In this document: positions 27,272-35,284 of the stretch, one piece after another
Layout: every line of letters begins with the position of its first letter
Position numbering within the stretch: the stretch's first letter is position 1
DNA from: Paenibacillus foliorum
GTDB taxonomy: Bacteria; Bacillota; Bacilli; Paenibacillales; NBRC-103111
DNA: 64,000 bases
Direction: 5' to 3'
Assembly: GCF_013141765.1 (NCBI RefSeq)
Contig: NZ_WHOD01000056.1
Span: 1 to 64,000, forward strand
Translations under genes and position numbers: made by a program
The notes under the pieces: generated by a model
Databases searched by the model: none
Told to the model about the DNA's origin: nothing
What the model saw: only the letters and a program-made list of their open reading frames with translations

Positions 27272-29749
27272 TTACTTGTTAAGAAACCGGATGGACAGCA
27301 AAGTCTTCTCTAGCTGCTGCCACTGCTCGTCTGTTTTAACCGCATCATTAATACGCTGACGAAGGGTGTAAATGACATCGTTCTTTTTTAGTACATACTC
27401 GTTTAAAGTATAAGGAACATTCTTACTCTTATATTGAGTTGAGAATTTTTTTACCGTAGTTTCAAACATTTCTTCATCCGTCACATTATATTTATAGTTC
27501 GCATCTGCGTCTGCATTTTTCTTATGCTCCTGCTCAATCCGATTGATAACTTCGTCCAAGCCAGACCGGTCATCAGCAGATACGGTTAGACTGCCGCCTT
27601 CAAAGTTGAACTGCTTTATCGGACTATCAAATTCGCTCTGATAACCTTCACTCCAGCTTTCCGGAGCATGTAAGGTGTACATATATTTTTTATTCGTATA
27701 CGTTACAGTCCGTTTCTTATCCAGCATATCTTTCTCATCTTGAATAAATCCGAGTGAGCTATTAATAGCCTCCTTGGAAAAATGCACTGATTTCACGAAA
27801 TTTCCAATTAACTTATTAATCTCTTCACCATCAGCCGTCTTAGGGAACGAAAAGCTCACCTCATATTTATACTTGTCCTTGATGATGTAGATTACATGAT
27901 ACTGATGCCATTTATCTCCCATTGTTGTTGCATACCGATTCTCAAGAGCCGTCACACCCCCTACTGAAATCTCTTGGAGGACCTGCATCTCACGGTAACC
28001 TTCAACGTAGCTATCTGTGAACAGTCGTTCCTGCCTCGCTGCCCAATCCTTAGCGGTGTCACCGGAAGCAGCTGAGGTTACCCTGATGGACATTGATTGC
28101 TCCCCATCCTCATTGCCAAAGTTCATATCCCGGCCCCAGCCCTGCCTGCTCCATTCCAATGGGACATCGAAGGTTAATCCGTAATCCGTTGTCACGGTGT
28201 CCCCAGTGTTATAAGCGGATATATCTTTTAATGCCGTGTTGCTTGAATCGAAGGACAGAACGAATGTATCAAGAAGATCATTATAGCTATTCCGTTTAAA
28301 TTCGTTATTGTAGTTATTTTCCTCATCAACCATCAGCATGATATAAAATATTTTATCTTCTTTCAAAAAAGCACGAATTTGATAATACCCGCCAGCTTCA
28401 TCTCGTTTTCCGACAAGCAAAGCATAAGGCTGCGGAGACTGCTCGACATACCGCTTTTCCAGTACCGTAGAGTTGGCTTTTCCGCTTAGCTTTTTCAACA
28501 AACCGAGTGGAGACAGATCTTCGCTTTGCTTCTCCTTAACAAGGATGTTAATAGCAAATTCACCTTTGGCATCAGCCAGGTAAATATTATCGTCTCCCTT
28601 GGACTGGTCTGCTTTAATCAGCCCCGCCGGATATTTCATTGACCAACCAAAGTGGCTGTCGCCAATCTGAGTTTTACCCTGGTCCGCATCAATATAAGAG
28701 CCGTCGGCGTCCTGCACAACATTAGTTGAATTGGAACGTTCCTCTGCAAGCACAACATCGACTGTCTTGGTTGAATTGCCGGATTGTACGGTTAAGCGAA
28801 CCTTTTGCTCGGGCAGGTAGTTTTTCAAAGCTTCATTATACTGTACCCGATTAAGGGTCTGTTTGGAATCGATAGATAACAGAACATCACCCTGCTTAAT
28901 CCCCGCCTTCGCAGCCGGAGAATCGGGCTCCACATAAGTTACCTCCAAGCCATTGCTGGATGGCAGGCCAACTACCGCTTCCCAGCTTTCCCCAAGCTCC
29001 AAGCCAAGATTCGGACGTTTAACCTTACCGTATTTACGGAAATGCTCCAATACATGCTGTACGGTATCAACAGGAATCGCAAAGCCTAGACCATCAACAC
29101 CATATTGAACATATTTAAGCGTGTTAATGCCAATGACTTGTCCCTTCATATTAACAAGCGCACCCCCGCTGTTGCCGGGATTGATCGCAGCATCCGTTTG
29201 GATCAGTTGATATTTGGATTGTACCGAGCGGTCCATACCGCTTACAATCCCGTAGGTTACAGAGTTGCGTAACGCAAAAGATAACGGGGTTCCGATTGCC
29301 ATCACGGATTCTCCGACTTTAATGTCTGATGGTGCTGCGAATGTGGCTGGTGTCAGTCCAGCTGCATCGATTTTCACCAAAGCCAAGTCGCTTTCTTCAT
29401 CATAATGGGTAGTTTTGCCCGGATACGATTTGCCATCCGAAGTTACTACATTGATATTACGCATATTTTTAACTACATGTGCATTAGTAAGAATAGAGCC
29501 ATTGCTTTCTACTATTACACCTGTACCGTGGGCTAGGTCATAACGATCCCGTTCCCTCGAATCCTTGCCGTTGCTTGGCTTACCAATAATAGCCACCACG
29601 GAGGATGTTGTTTTTTGAATGACAGCTGGAATTGAGGCTTGGTCATTTAAAGCGTCTGCATATGCTCCCGTCCCCGCCACTGTCATTAACAACAGCGTCA
29701 CTGCTGTAGCTCTCATCAAGCCCTTGCTTACTTGCTTCCATCTCTTCAA
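27272..29749 (-). CDS. HtrA/DegP-like serine protease with PDZ domain and long extra C-terminal region
   Basis: 825 residues from a TTG start (GGGAG site); no ATG is available nearby. A signal or anchor peptide ends near TGAYADA. The trypsin-like domain carries the triad His91 (ILTNAHVV), Asp121 (SDLALVKI) and Ser194 (NPGNSGGAL). A PDZ domain follows (~245-330; VEPDSPAAKAGIKQGDVLLSI). The last ~480 residues are unusual for HtrA (normally ~400 in total) and contain three similar blocks opening with a PsbP-like pattern: FGWSMKYPAGL, YGLTFDVPLEWSR and YMYTLHAPESW. It probably acts outside the membrane in protein quality control or a regulated cleavage. It is a single-gene unit. Confidence 0.9.
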   Translation of the reverse strand: MKRWKQVSKGLMRATAVTLLLMTVAGTGAYADALNDQASIPAVIQKTTSSVVAIIGKPSNGKDSRERDRYDLAHGTGVIVESNGSILTNAHVVKNMRNINVVTSDGKSYPGKTTHYDEESDLALVKIDAAGLTPATFAAPSDIKVGESVMAIGTPLSFALRNSVTYGIVSGMDRSVQSKYQLIQTDAAINPGNSGGALVNMKGQVIGINTLKYVQYGVDGLGFAIPVDTVQHVLEHFRKYGKVKRPNLGLELGESWEAVVGLPSSNGLEVTYVEPDSPAAKAGIKQGDVLLSIDSKQTLNRVQYNEALKNYLPEQKVRLTVQSGNSTKTVDVVLAEERSNSTNVVQDADGSYIDADQGKTQIGDSHFGWSMKYPAGLIKADQSKGDDNIYLADAKGEFAINILVKEKQSEDLSPLGLLKKLSGKANSTVLEKRYVEQSPQPYALLVGKRDEAGGYYQIRAFLKEDKIFYIMLMVDEENNYNNEFKRNSYNDLLDTFVLSFDSSNTALKDISAYNTGDTVTTDYGLTFDVPLEWSRQGWGRDMNFGNEDGEQSMSIRVTSAASGDTAKDWAARQERLFTDSYVEGYREMQVLQEISVGGVTALENRYATTMGDKWHQYHVIYIIKDKYKYEVSFSFPKTADGEEINKLIGNFVKSVHFSKEAINSSLGFIQDEKDMLDKKRTVTYTNKKYMYTLHAPESWSEGYQSEFDSPIKQFNFEGGSLTVSADDRSGLDEVINRIEQEHKKNADADANYKYNVTDEEMFETTVKKFSTQYKSKNVPYTLNEYVLKKNDVIYTLRQRINDAVKTDEQWQQLEKTLLSIRFLNK

Positions 29750-29878
29750 TTTACATGTCTCCCGTCAATAATTTCCATCATGTTCCATTAAAATCTAACA
29801 TAAAGAAAGAACTGCTGGCAATGATAGAATGGTCCTGACTAGCTAAAAAGGTGTCAAACTTATCATTTTTAAATGAAA

Positions 29879-29906
29879 GGAAACGTTTCTAAGCCTATGA
29901 TATAAT
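29879..29906 (+). promoter_or_regulatory. Possible promoter of the DUF2339-type gene
   Basis: A perfect TATAAT (29901-29906) lies about 100 bp ahead of the start codon. GGAAAC stands 16 bp upstream and is part of the palindrome GAAACGTTTC. This could be an alternative-sigma -35 or a catabolite-repression-like operator. The -10 is clear; the rest is uncertain. Confidence 0.35.
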
Positions 29907-30009
29907 CGTCACACAGACAGATGGAATAAATAGGAGCATGTCTGACGAGTTGCTTTCGTGGGAAAGGCTCCTAATAGCAGCCTTAAATGAAAAGAGGTGG
30001 GATGACTGC

Positions 30010-31830
30010 ATGAATGATAGAGATGATGGTAAACAAGATGATAGAGAAAATAGAGAAGATAGGCATGATAGAGTTGGAGAAAACGATACAGCAAAAATAG
30101 AGGGGACCCAAGCTAGCGTTAATACAAATGAAATAAATAATAATGTGCATCTGGTGACTCGAGTAGAAGATTTGGAGAAGAAAGTGGCTGATCTCGAGCG
30201 GCAGCTCCTTGAGCTGCATAGCGGGAGATTAGCACCGCCACAGAAGCCTGCTCCTGTATACACGGTGCAGCCTGTTGGTAGCAAGCAGCCTGGAGGATCC
30301 GTGCCTACCAATCCATACCAGGCTCCTGTTTCTGAACCGAAGCCCAAGACAGATTGGGAACATCTGATTGCCCGAGTCTGGCTCCCACGCATCTTCATTG
30401 CCGTACTGCTCATCGGCGTTGTATGGGGCTTCACTGCTGCCATTAGCGCAGGCATCATTACGGAGCCTGTCCGCTGCATATTGGGAGTTTTAGCGTCGGC
30501 CTTTATGTACTGGCAAGGAGAAAGACAATCCCGCCAAAGCCGTCATGCGCTCGGACAGGTGCTGCTCGGGGGCTCCGTTGCTGTACTGCTGCTGGCGTTA
30601 GCCGCTGCCCATATGCTGTATGGGCTCATTCCGGCTTGGCTTGCTTTTACATTCTATGTACTCACAATCAGCACTGGCCTGTGGACCTCCCTTCGTCACC
30701 GTTCACAAGCACTCTCCGTTATCATGATGCTTGCCGGTTATTTGATCCCGTTTCTGGTAGACAGCGCCAAGCCTAATATTTGGACTTTCACAGCCTACGA
30801 GACTGTGTTCTCCATCGTAATGATCGTATTGGCGCACCGCTATGCTTATAGAGTGGCTTATTATACCGCCTTTTTCATTCTACATGCGCCGCTGTTAATC
30901 GGCAGCTTAATCGCTGATGACCCAGAGGGCCGGTACGCTCTTATGATTGCCGTATTGCTTCAGCACGCTGTGCTGTTTACGCTGTCTACCTTCCGCCAGA
31001 ACGGCGAACAGAAGGCTAATCGACCGGTCTCCCTTTTCCTCAGCTTTGGATTAGTCGCAGCTTGGATGTACGGTTTGTTTGGAGATGAGGCCCCCTTCAT
31101 ATACCGCCTTGTTGTAGTATCCTGCGCACTAGTCTACAGCGTGACGGCCTATTGGCTCATCAAGCAAAAGAAAGCCGCAGCCATCCATCTGGCCATAGCT
31201 ACCTTTGCTTGGTTCCTATGGTTAGTGCATGTGCTTAATGCAGATCACCTATCCTCTGCAACGCTGGTCGAGGGTACACTAGCGATCATCTTAGGGATCA
31301 AGCTAAAAAGCAAGCTGCAGCAAATAACAGGCAGCTTGGCCTATTTATTTGGAATGTGCAGCGTATGGGTACAGCCCATTGATGCTATCTTTTCCGCTGA
31401 AACAATAGCTTGGCTGATGCTCTTAGCTTCCCTCGTCGTGTTGTACGAATTCTTAAAACGATTGCCCGAAGGCTCAGCCAACTGGCACCAACGCTATAAG
31501 AGCAGCTTGCTTTGGATAGATTCCGTATTGTTCCTTATATTCATCACCCAGGTTACCCAAGTCCTCACACATTCACTTTCTGCTGATTTACAGCACTTGC
31601 TGCTGTCGGCGGTATGGGTACTCTACGCTATTGCCGTCATTGTTACGGGCGTTGTTATGGGCAAGCAAAAGCTGCGCCTTGCAGGCATTCTGTTCTTATT
31701 CATCACCCTGCTAAAAATTATTTTCGCCGATCTCCCAGATGTTTCAACCGCCGTCCGCGCCGTTCTGTTTATCGGGCTCGGCATCATCGGCGTTGCCGTA
31801 TCGCGATTGTTTTATAAACGGAAAGATTAA
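30010..31830 (+). CDS. DUF2339-type polytopic membrane protein
   Basis: 606 residues from the ATG at 30010, which has GAGGTGG 9 nt upstream; the frame extends 24 codons further without a binding site. The N-terminal ~130 residues are charged and include a short coiled coil (VTRVEDLEKKVADLERQLLEL) and a Pro-rich stretch. From DWEHLIARVWLPRIFIAVLLIG onward there are about fifteen membrane spans separated by short loops, the layout of DUF2339. The family has no established function; an envelope role is inferred. It is a single gene closed by a strong terminator. Confidence 0.82.
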   Translation: MNDRDDGKQDDRENREDRHDRVGENDTAKIEGTQASVNTNEINNNVHLVTRVEDLEKKVADLERQLLELHSGRLAPPQKPAPVYTVQPVGSKQPGGSVPTNPYQAPVSEPKPKTDWEHLIARVWLPRIFIAVLLIGVVWGFTAAISAGIITEPVRCILGVLASAFMYWQGERQSRQSRHALGQVLLGGSVAVLLLALAAAHMLYGLIPAWLAFTFYVLTISTGLWTSLRHRSQALSVIMMLAGYLIPFLVDSAKPNIWTFTAYETVFSIVMIVLAHRYAYRVAYYTAFFILHAPLLIGSLIADDPEGRYALMIAVLLQHAVLFTLSTFRQNGEQKANRPVSLFLSFGLVAAWMYGLFGDEAPFIYRLVVVSCALVYSVTAYWLIKQKKAAAIHLAIATFAWFLWLVHVLNADHLSSATLVEGTLAIILGIKLKSKLQQITGSLAYLFGMCSVWVQPIDAIFSAETIAWLMLLASLVVLYEFLKRLPEGSANWHQRYKSSLLWIDSVLFLIFITQVTQVLTHSLSADLQHLLLSAVWVLYAIAVIVTGVVMGKQKLRLAGILFLFITLLKIIFADLPDVSTAVRAVLFIGLGIIGVAVSRLFYKRKD

Positions 31831-31859
31831 TGCCTTGCGCCGTCCTTTGTGTGCAGTGT

Positions 31860-31904
31860 AAAAAGCTAAGACAGCTCTTTAGATACAGGCTGTCTTAGCT
31901 TTTT
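31860..31904. terminator. Strong bidirectional intrinsic terminator
   Basis: AAAAAGCTAAGACAGC and GCTGTCTTAGCTTTTT are exact inverted repeats of 16 bp around a 13 nt loop, lying between two converging genes. Confidence 0.95.
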
Positions 31905-31927
31905 GGCATAGGCTGATTTGCATGTCG

Positions 31928-32584
31928 TTAATGTGGCCTTGTATTTACTTCGAGAATCCATACCGAGCCTTTTTTATCAATGCCAAAATCATAACCGAGC
32001 TCCCCGATACCTGGATAACGCGATTCCAATAAAAACGTACACGTTCGTGCAACTCCGCACATCGTGTCTCTTTTCGATTTAACCATTCTTGCCGGAAAGG
32101 TCCTTCGAAGAGCGTGGGATCCTTGAAGCAGGGTGCCTCCCTTGCATAGATTGGTGACGAACAGTCCCGGGCGAGCGAGTCGGCCTACTATGGCTCTTAT
32201 ATGCCACGAACGGCCGGCTTTAACTAGCTTTACACGGTAATCCACAGGTCTTCCATCAATAGTGGTCAATTGAATGCCCTGCTGAAGCATGTAGGAACGG
32301 CCATTGCGAATGCGGTTTAACGCACGGACAAGCCCATCCAAGGAATGAACCTTTATTTGATTCCCGTAGTAGTGGTACATGTATCCACCCTGCGTTTTTT
32401 GAACCTTCACAACACGATTTCCGCCTGTTCCAACAAAAGGCTTTGCCACAACAAAAGGGTATCGCTGAAGCATATCACGCAGGTTGGAAGCACTAAAATG
32501 CCTCATTGCCGGAATATGCTTAGCAACACCCTGATGACGCAGCAGAATAGCGAACTTCGACCATTTATTAGCGACTCGTCGCAT
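31928..32584 (-). CDS. YheC/YheD-family ATP-grasp protein (spore coat associated)
   Basis: 218 residues, GAGGAGG site upstream. The ATP-grasp core is clear: RYPFVVAKPFVGTGGNRVVKV (ATP-binding lysine and glycine loop), DYRVKLVKAGRSWHIRAIVGR and the metal-binding end LGYDFGIDKKGSVWILEVNTRPH. Bacillus YheC and YheD are associated with the endospore coat. This protein is shorter than YheC/YheD (~360-450 residues) and stops directly after EVNTRPH. The catalysed ligation is unknown. It is a single gene between two terminators. Confidence 0.88.
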   Translation of the reverse strand: MRRVANKWSKFAILLRHQGVAKHIPAMRHFSASNLRDMLQRYPFVVAKPFVGTGGNRVVKVQKTQGGYMYHYYGNQIKVHSLDGLVRALNRIRNGRSYMLQQGIQLTTIDGRPVDYRVKLVKAGRSWHIRAIVGRLARPGLFVTNLCKGGTLLQGSHALRRTFPARMVKSKRDTMCGVARTCTFLLESRYPGIGELGYDFGIDKKGSVWILEVNTRPH

Positions 32585-32696
32585 GAAAAAAGTCCCTCCT
32601 CTCTGTTCACCCAGCCTGTATTATAGAGTATTCAGGACTATCCATTTGAACCTAGACGCTTGTCACATGTCTGTTGGCTTTTGATGCGGTTCATCT

Positions 32697-32741
32697 AAAA
32701 AGGGCAGCCCCGAACCTTTTATCAAGTTCAAGACTGCTCTC
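32697..32741 (-). terminator. Intrinsic terminator of the nucleotidyltransferase gene
   Basis: On the minus strand AGAGCAGTCTTGAAC pairs with GTTCGGGGCTGCCCT (one mismatch, several G-T pairs) and is followed by TTTTT. It starts about 20 bp past the stop codon. Confidence 0.7.
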
Positions 32742-32759
32742 TTGTAACGCCTATTAAGT

Positions 32760-33548
32760 TTACTGCCACACTTCACGCAGAGCCTTTCTGAACAGATCAT
32801 CCAGCACATTATCCTGCTTTTCTGCTCCGGTGGGCGCTTGATTAAGATTAGCCACTTCTTCCAAACATGCTATCTGCTTTTCCAGATAATCGTTAAGGAT
32901 ATTCATCCCTGGCTCCAAGTCGAATTCCTCGCCCGCTTTTTTACGCAATATTAATTTGTTAATCTCCCGTTCTAATGCAGGCTCTAATTGAAGCCCCGCG
33001 ATCAAATCCCCATGATCAACTGGCGCTATACTGCCCCGCTCCAAAATCCATATGCAGGCAAGTATAGGCCGGAGCACGTAAAAATACTTTTTTATTTGGA
33101 CAATCTCTCCTTGGAGATAATGTCTATAATTTCTTTTTGCCATATGCAAGTAGTGATAAATGCTGACCCGCGGCGAGAACAGGAGCGGACTAAGCTCGCG
33201 AATTTGCTGTGCTACCGTATAACGCTCCATATAGGAGATTGGCGATTCTAGCCACTCCAGCAGCGACGGATTCGATTTGCGGAATAAGTTGAGCGCTTTT
33301 TTCAAATCCCACCCGTTGATATCGAGCTGCTCACTAATCGGACGTTCTATCACATCCCGCTTCTCCAGGATCGATAAGTACCAATCGGTTGGTCGGACAT
33401 ATAGAAACCGCACATCATAATCGCTATCTTGGGACGGAAATCCCCATGCACGACTTCCCGATTCGCACGCATATACTATCCGCACCTGCTCCTCGTGTTC
33501 GATTCTCAGCAGCTCGCTTTGTATTTTGGAGGTAAAGTCGGACATCAT
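32760..33548 (-). CDS. Predicted nucleotidyltransferase (YcgL-like)
   Basis: 262 residues with AGGAG 9 nt before the ATG. The Pol-beta-type core is GSRAWGFPSQDSDYDVRFLY, with the GS..WG turn and the two metal-binding aspartates (DSDYD). The rest is helical and matches the YcgL-type family of stand-alone nucleotidyltransferases known in Bacillus. Substrate is unknown; related folds transfer AMP or UMP to proteins, drugs or RNA. It lies 38 bp downstream of the Nudix gene in the same orientation, so the two may be one transcript. Confidence 0.87.
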   Translation of the reverse strand: MMSDFTSKIQSELLRIEHEEQVRIVYACESGSRAWGFPSQDSDYDVRFLYVRPTDWYLSILEKRDVIERPISEQLDINGWDLKKALNLFRKSNPSLLEWLESPISYMERYTVAQQIRELSPLLFSPRVSIYHYLHMAKRNYRHYLQGEIVQIKKYFYVLRPILACIWILERGSIAPVDHGDLIAGLQLEPALEREINKLILRKKAGEEFDLEPGMNILNDYLEKQIACLEEVANLNQAPTGAEKQDNVLDDLFRKALREVWQ

Positions 33549-33586
33549 CGTAAGCTGCTCCTTTCTGCTGATCCAACCATGATATT

Positions 33587-34072
33587 TTAACTTCTAACCG
33601 TGGGGATCGAGGGTTCCTTGTAGTAGTTTAATAACTCTTGATCGATTTCATCTATATATCCAATAGGAGCGGCTTGATCCCAAAACACAATTTCTTGTGC
33701 CTCCGCATTCTTCTCAAAAGGCCTTTCTACTTCAATAAATCCGCAATACAAGCCTCCATATTCAATCTTACCATTGGCTAATACGAATTTCATCAATCCC
33801 CTGAACTGTATCTTGCTAGGAATTTGATTCGTTTCTTCAAGCATTTCTCTGAGTGCACATTCCCGGAGACTTTCTCCTTCTTCTAGTATGCCGCCTGCTA
33901 ACTCCCAATGCTTTTTCCAAGTATTATACAATAATAAAAATCCATTAGCACCGCGTGCAACAACCAACGCATGGGTTAAAGGATACTGTAGGTTGCATGA
34001 GTCAATCTGTTCTTCCGTAACTTCAATAAATTGTTCAAAAATATCTCCTCGTCTGTTTATACAAATGGTCAT
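33587..34072 (-). CDS. Nudix hydrolase
   Basis: 161 residues from the ATG at 34072 with AAAGGAG 8 nt upstream; a longer frame exists but lacks a site. The Nudix box is GGILEEGESLRECALREMLEETNQI: the G5xEx7REUxEE pattern is kept, with asparagine where the final glycine is usual. The enzyme should cleave a nucleoside diphosphate linked to some other group with Mg2+. WDQAAPIGYIDEIDQELLNYY near the end is typical of MutT-like cytosolic members. It heads a probable two-gene unit with the nucleotidyltransferase. Confidence 0.9.
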   Translation of the reverse strand: MTICINRRGDIFEQFIEVTEEQIDSCNLQYPLTHALVVARGANGFLLLYNTWKKHWELAGGILEEGESLRECALREMLEETNQIPSKIQFRGLMKFVLANGKIEYGGLYCGFIEVERPFEKNAEAQEIVFWDQAAPIGYIDEIDQELLNYYKEPSIPTVRS

Positions 34073-34198
34073 TTTCGATTCTCCTTTACTAAATGTCAAA
34101 ATAGACGCCGAGTTGGGCTGCACTTCATTTTATATCAGCAAAGGATCACCTGTGCAATTATACACATTCGTCCTCTCGTTGGAGCATTTCAAAATATT

Positions 34199-34275
34199 TG
34201 GTGAAGCCGGCGGGACTTGAACCCGCGACCTCCGGTCTGACAAACCGGTGAGAACTCCCACTTCTCCACAGCTTC
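34199..34275 (-). tRNA. tRNA-Asp(GTC), divergent
   Basis: The minus strand folds as a full cloverleaf: acceptor GAAGCTG/CGGCTTC, D stem GAGA/TCTC, anticodon stem CCGGT/ACCGG with loop TTGTCAG (anticodon GTC), 5 nt variable loop, T arm GCGGG-TTCAAGT-CCCGC, discriminator A and an encoded CCA. The discriminator is A where bacterial tRNA-Asp normally has G73, and the D loop is atypical. It may be a redundant or specialised copy. It is followed upstream by two degenerate tRNA-like sequences. Confidence 0.8.
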
Positions 34276-34282
34276 ATAAGGT

Positions 34283-34359
34283 TGGACGGATAGGGACGGA
34301 GTGAACCGCATGTCTGCCAGCCACCGAGATTGCAGCAGCCTCTATGACTACGCCTATCC
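34283..34359 (-). pseudogene. Degenerate tRNA-like sequence
   Basis: GGATAGG and CCTATCC form a perfect 7 bp acceptor stem 72 nt apart, and CCA is present at the 3' end after GT. The T arm survives in part (GCGG-TTCACT-CCGT) with a six-base loop. No canonical anticodon stem with a U33 can be drawn. It is best read as a decayed or atypical tRNA. Confidence 0.5.
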
Positions 34360-34362
34360 ATA

Positions 34363-34440
34363 AAAGGGAGAACAACAGGAATCGCACCCGAGCTTACCGA
34401 TTCAACATCGGCAGCGGTTACTTTTTCTCCAAAGAAACTA
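34363..34440 (-). pseudogene. Degenerate tRNA-like sequence, Gln-like anticodon position
   Basis: GGAGAA pairs with TTCTCC to give a six-pair acceptor stem. The arm CCGA-TGTTGAA-TCGG occupies the anticodon place (TTG), but the conserved T33 is replaced by G. The T arm (GGGTGCGATTCCTG) is only partly complementary and no CCA is encoded. It lies immediately upstream of the other two tRNA-like units in the same orientation. Confidence 0.4.
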
Positions 34441-34589
34441 AAAAGACTACTCGCTCACATGCTCTTCCCTGCCAATACAGGCATAAGAAAAGCCACTGTG
34501 ATTCAGCAGCCTTGAGCAACCCTATTCCTGGTACACATGAATTTGAATGTGTCAGGCCAGCCCTGCTTGCTCAGAAGGAGGGGGTAAGG

Positions 34590-34901
34590 ATGCACAAAAA
34601 CTACTGTGGATATATGGAAAATTTGAATGATTTGCATGATTTGAAAACTCCCCATGCGGCAATTTATTCTCCAACTGCTTATGATTCAATGCTTGATGTA
34701 GCTGTATACTCATTGTACCCTTCTCCTTTCCGATTGGACTGTTGTAGTGTAATTTTTAAACATAGTGTTAAAAAAGCTGCATATTCCCGCCTTCTTCCCT
34801 GCCCTCTGGGCAAAAGAAAAAGGCTGCGAATTCGCAGCCCCACATACCGAAACCTATCGTACAGTCAATTTACAAGTTGTAAACGCCGTACCGGTACATG
34901 A
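34590..34901 (+). CDS. Doubtful small ORF with a strong ribosome binding site
   Basis: 103 codons starting MHKNYCGYMENLNDLHDLK. An AGAAGGAGGGGG site stands at ideal distance, which is the only strong argument for it. The first ~50 residues have protein-like composition; the rest is basic and overlaps the 39-codon gene and its terminator on the other strand. No family is recognised. It could be a short real protein, or chance. Confidence 0.25.
   Translation: MHKNYCGYMENLNDLHDLKTPHAAIYSPTAYDSMLDVAVYSLYPSPFRLDCCSVIFKHSVKKAAYSRLLPCPLGKRKRLRIRSPTYRNLSYSQFTSCKRRTGT
34811..34839 (-). terminator. Intrinsic terminator of the 39-codon gene
   Basis: GGCTGCGAATTCGCAGCC is a perfect palindrome, and on the minus strand it is followed by TTTTTCTTTT. 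It begins 26 bp past the stop codon of the small gene at 34865-34984. Confidence 0.85.
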
Positions 34902-34984
34902 AAGCTGTGCCAAGTGCGAATATTCGTATAGGAATTATGATTGAGCTCTTGTTGCATATGATTTGAATGGTTATGCTTAGTCAT
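34865..34984 (-). CDS. Unrecognised 39-residue small protein
   Basis: The peptide begins MTKHNHSNHMQQELNHNS and ends VRRLQLVN. It is His/Asn-rich at the N-terminus, has no membrane segment and ends in a basic stretch. An AAAGGGG site lies 9 nt before the ATG. A promoter-like pair is ~45 nt upstream and a perfect terminator ~26 nt downstream, so all signals of an independent transcription unit are in place. No family is recognised. It could be a spore-associated micro-protein, a leader peptide or the coding part of a regulatory RNA; nothing in the sequence decides. Confidence 0.6.
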   Translation of the reverse strand: MTKHNHSNHMQQELNHNSYTNIRTWHSFHVPVRRLQLVN

Positions 34985-35029
34985 CTTCCTACACCCCTTT
35001 CGCCCAATGGCTTTCTTCAACGTGGACAC

Positions 35030-35059
35030 ATCTTAACACGAGATTTTCAAATAAGTCAA
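35030..35059 (-). promoter_or_regulatory. Promoter of the 39-codon gene
   Basis: On the minus strand TTGACT (35059-35054) and TGT-TAAGAT (-10 at 35035-35030, extended -10 TG) are 18 bp apart, close to the SigA consensus, and about 45 nt ahead of the start codon. Confidence 0.55.
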
Positions 35060-35187
35060 CCATATATTACAAAATCATGATTTTTTTAACTTTAAAAGAA
35101 ATCCACTGCCAGATGTCCTATTGATAGTAGAAAAATGTGTACAAAATGAGATATACTAAACTAAATAATTTGGTTTGGTCGTGAAGC

Positions 35188-35258
35188 ACACGCCGTTTCC
35201 ATCCATGCAACTGTTGGAGTTCTACTCCTCGGGCATGGTGGGAGCGGCGTTTTTCTTT
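35188..35258 (+). terminator. Leader terminator/attenuator ahead of the nuclease-like gene
   Basis: ACGCCG pairs with CGGCGT at the base of a long stem (TTTCCATC with GGTGGGAG, CATGC with GCATG, one bulge) and an inner GGAGT/ACTCC hairpin, followed by TTTTTCTTTT. It ends about 30 nt before the start codon at 35285. No gene lies directly upstream on this strand, so it is either an attenuator in the leader or the end of a short RNA. Confidence 0.7.
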
Positions 35259-35284
35259 TGACCATCATGAGGGGGTGAACTTAA

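Noticed and set aside
29895-30479. Minus-strand frame of 194 codons
   Set aside because: It is the shadow of the DUF2339-type gene; Ser-rich composition without motifs.
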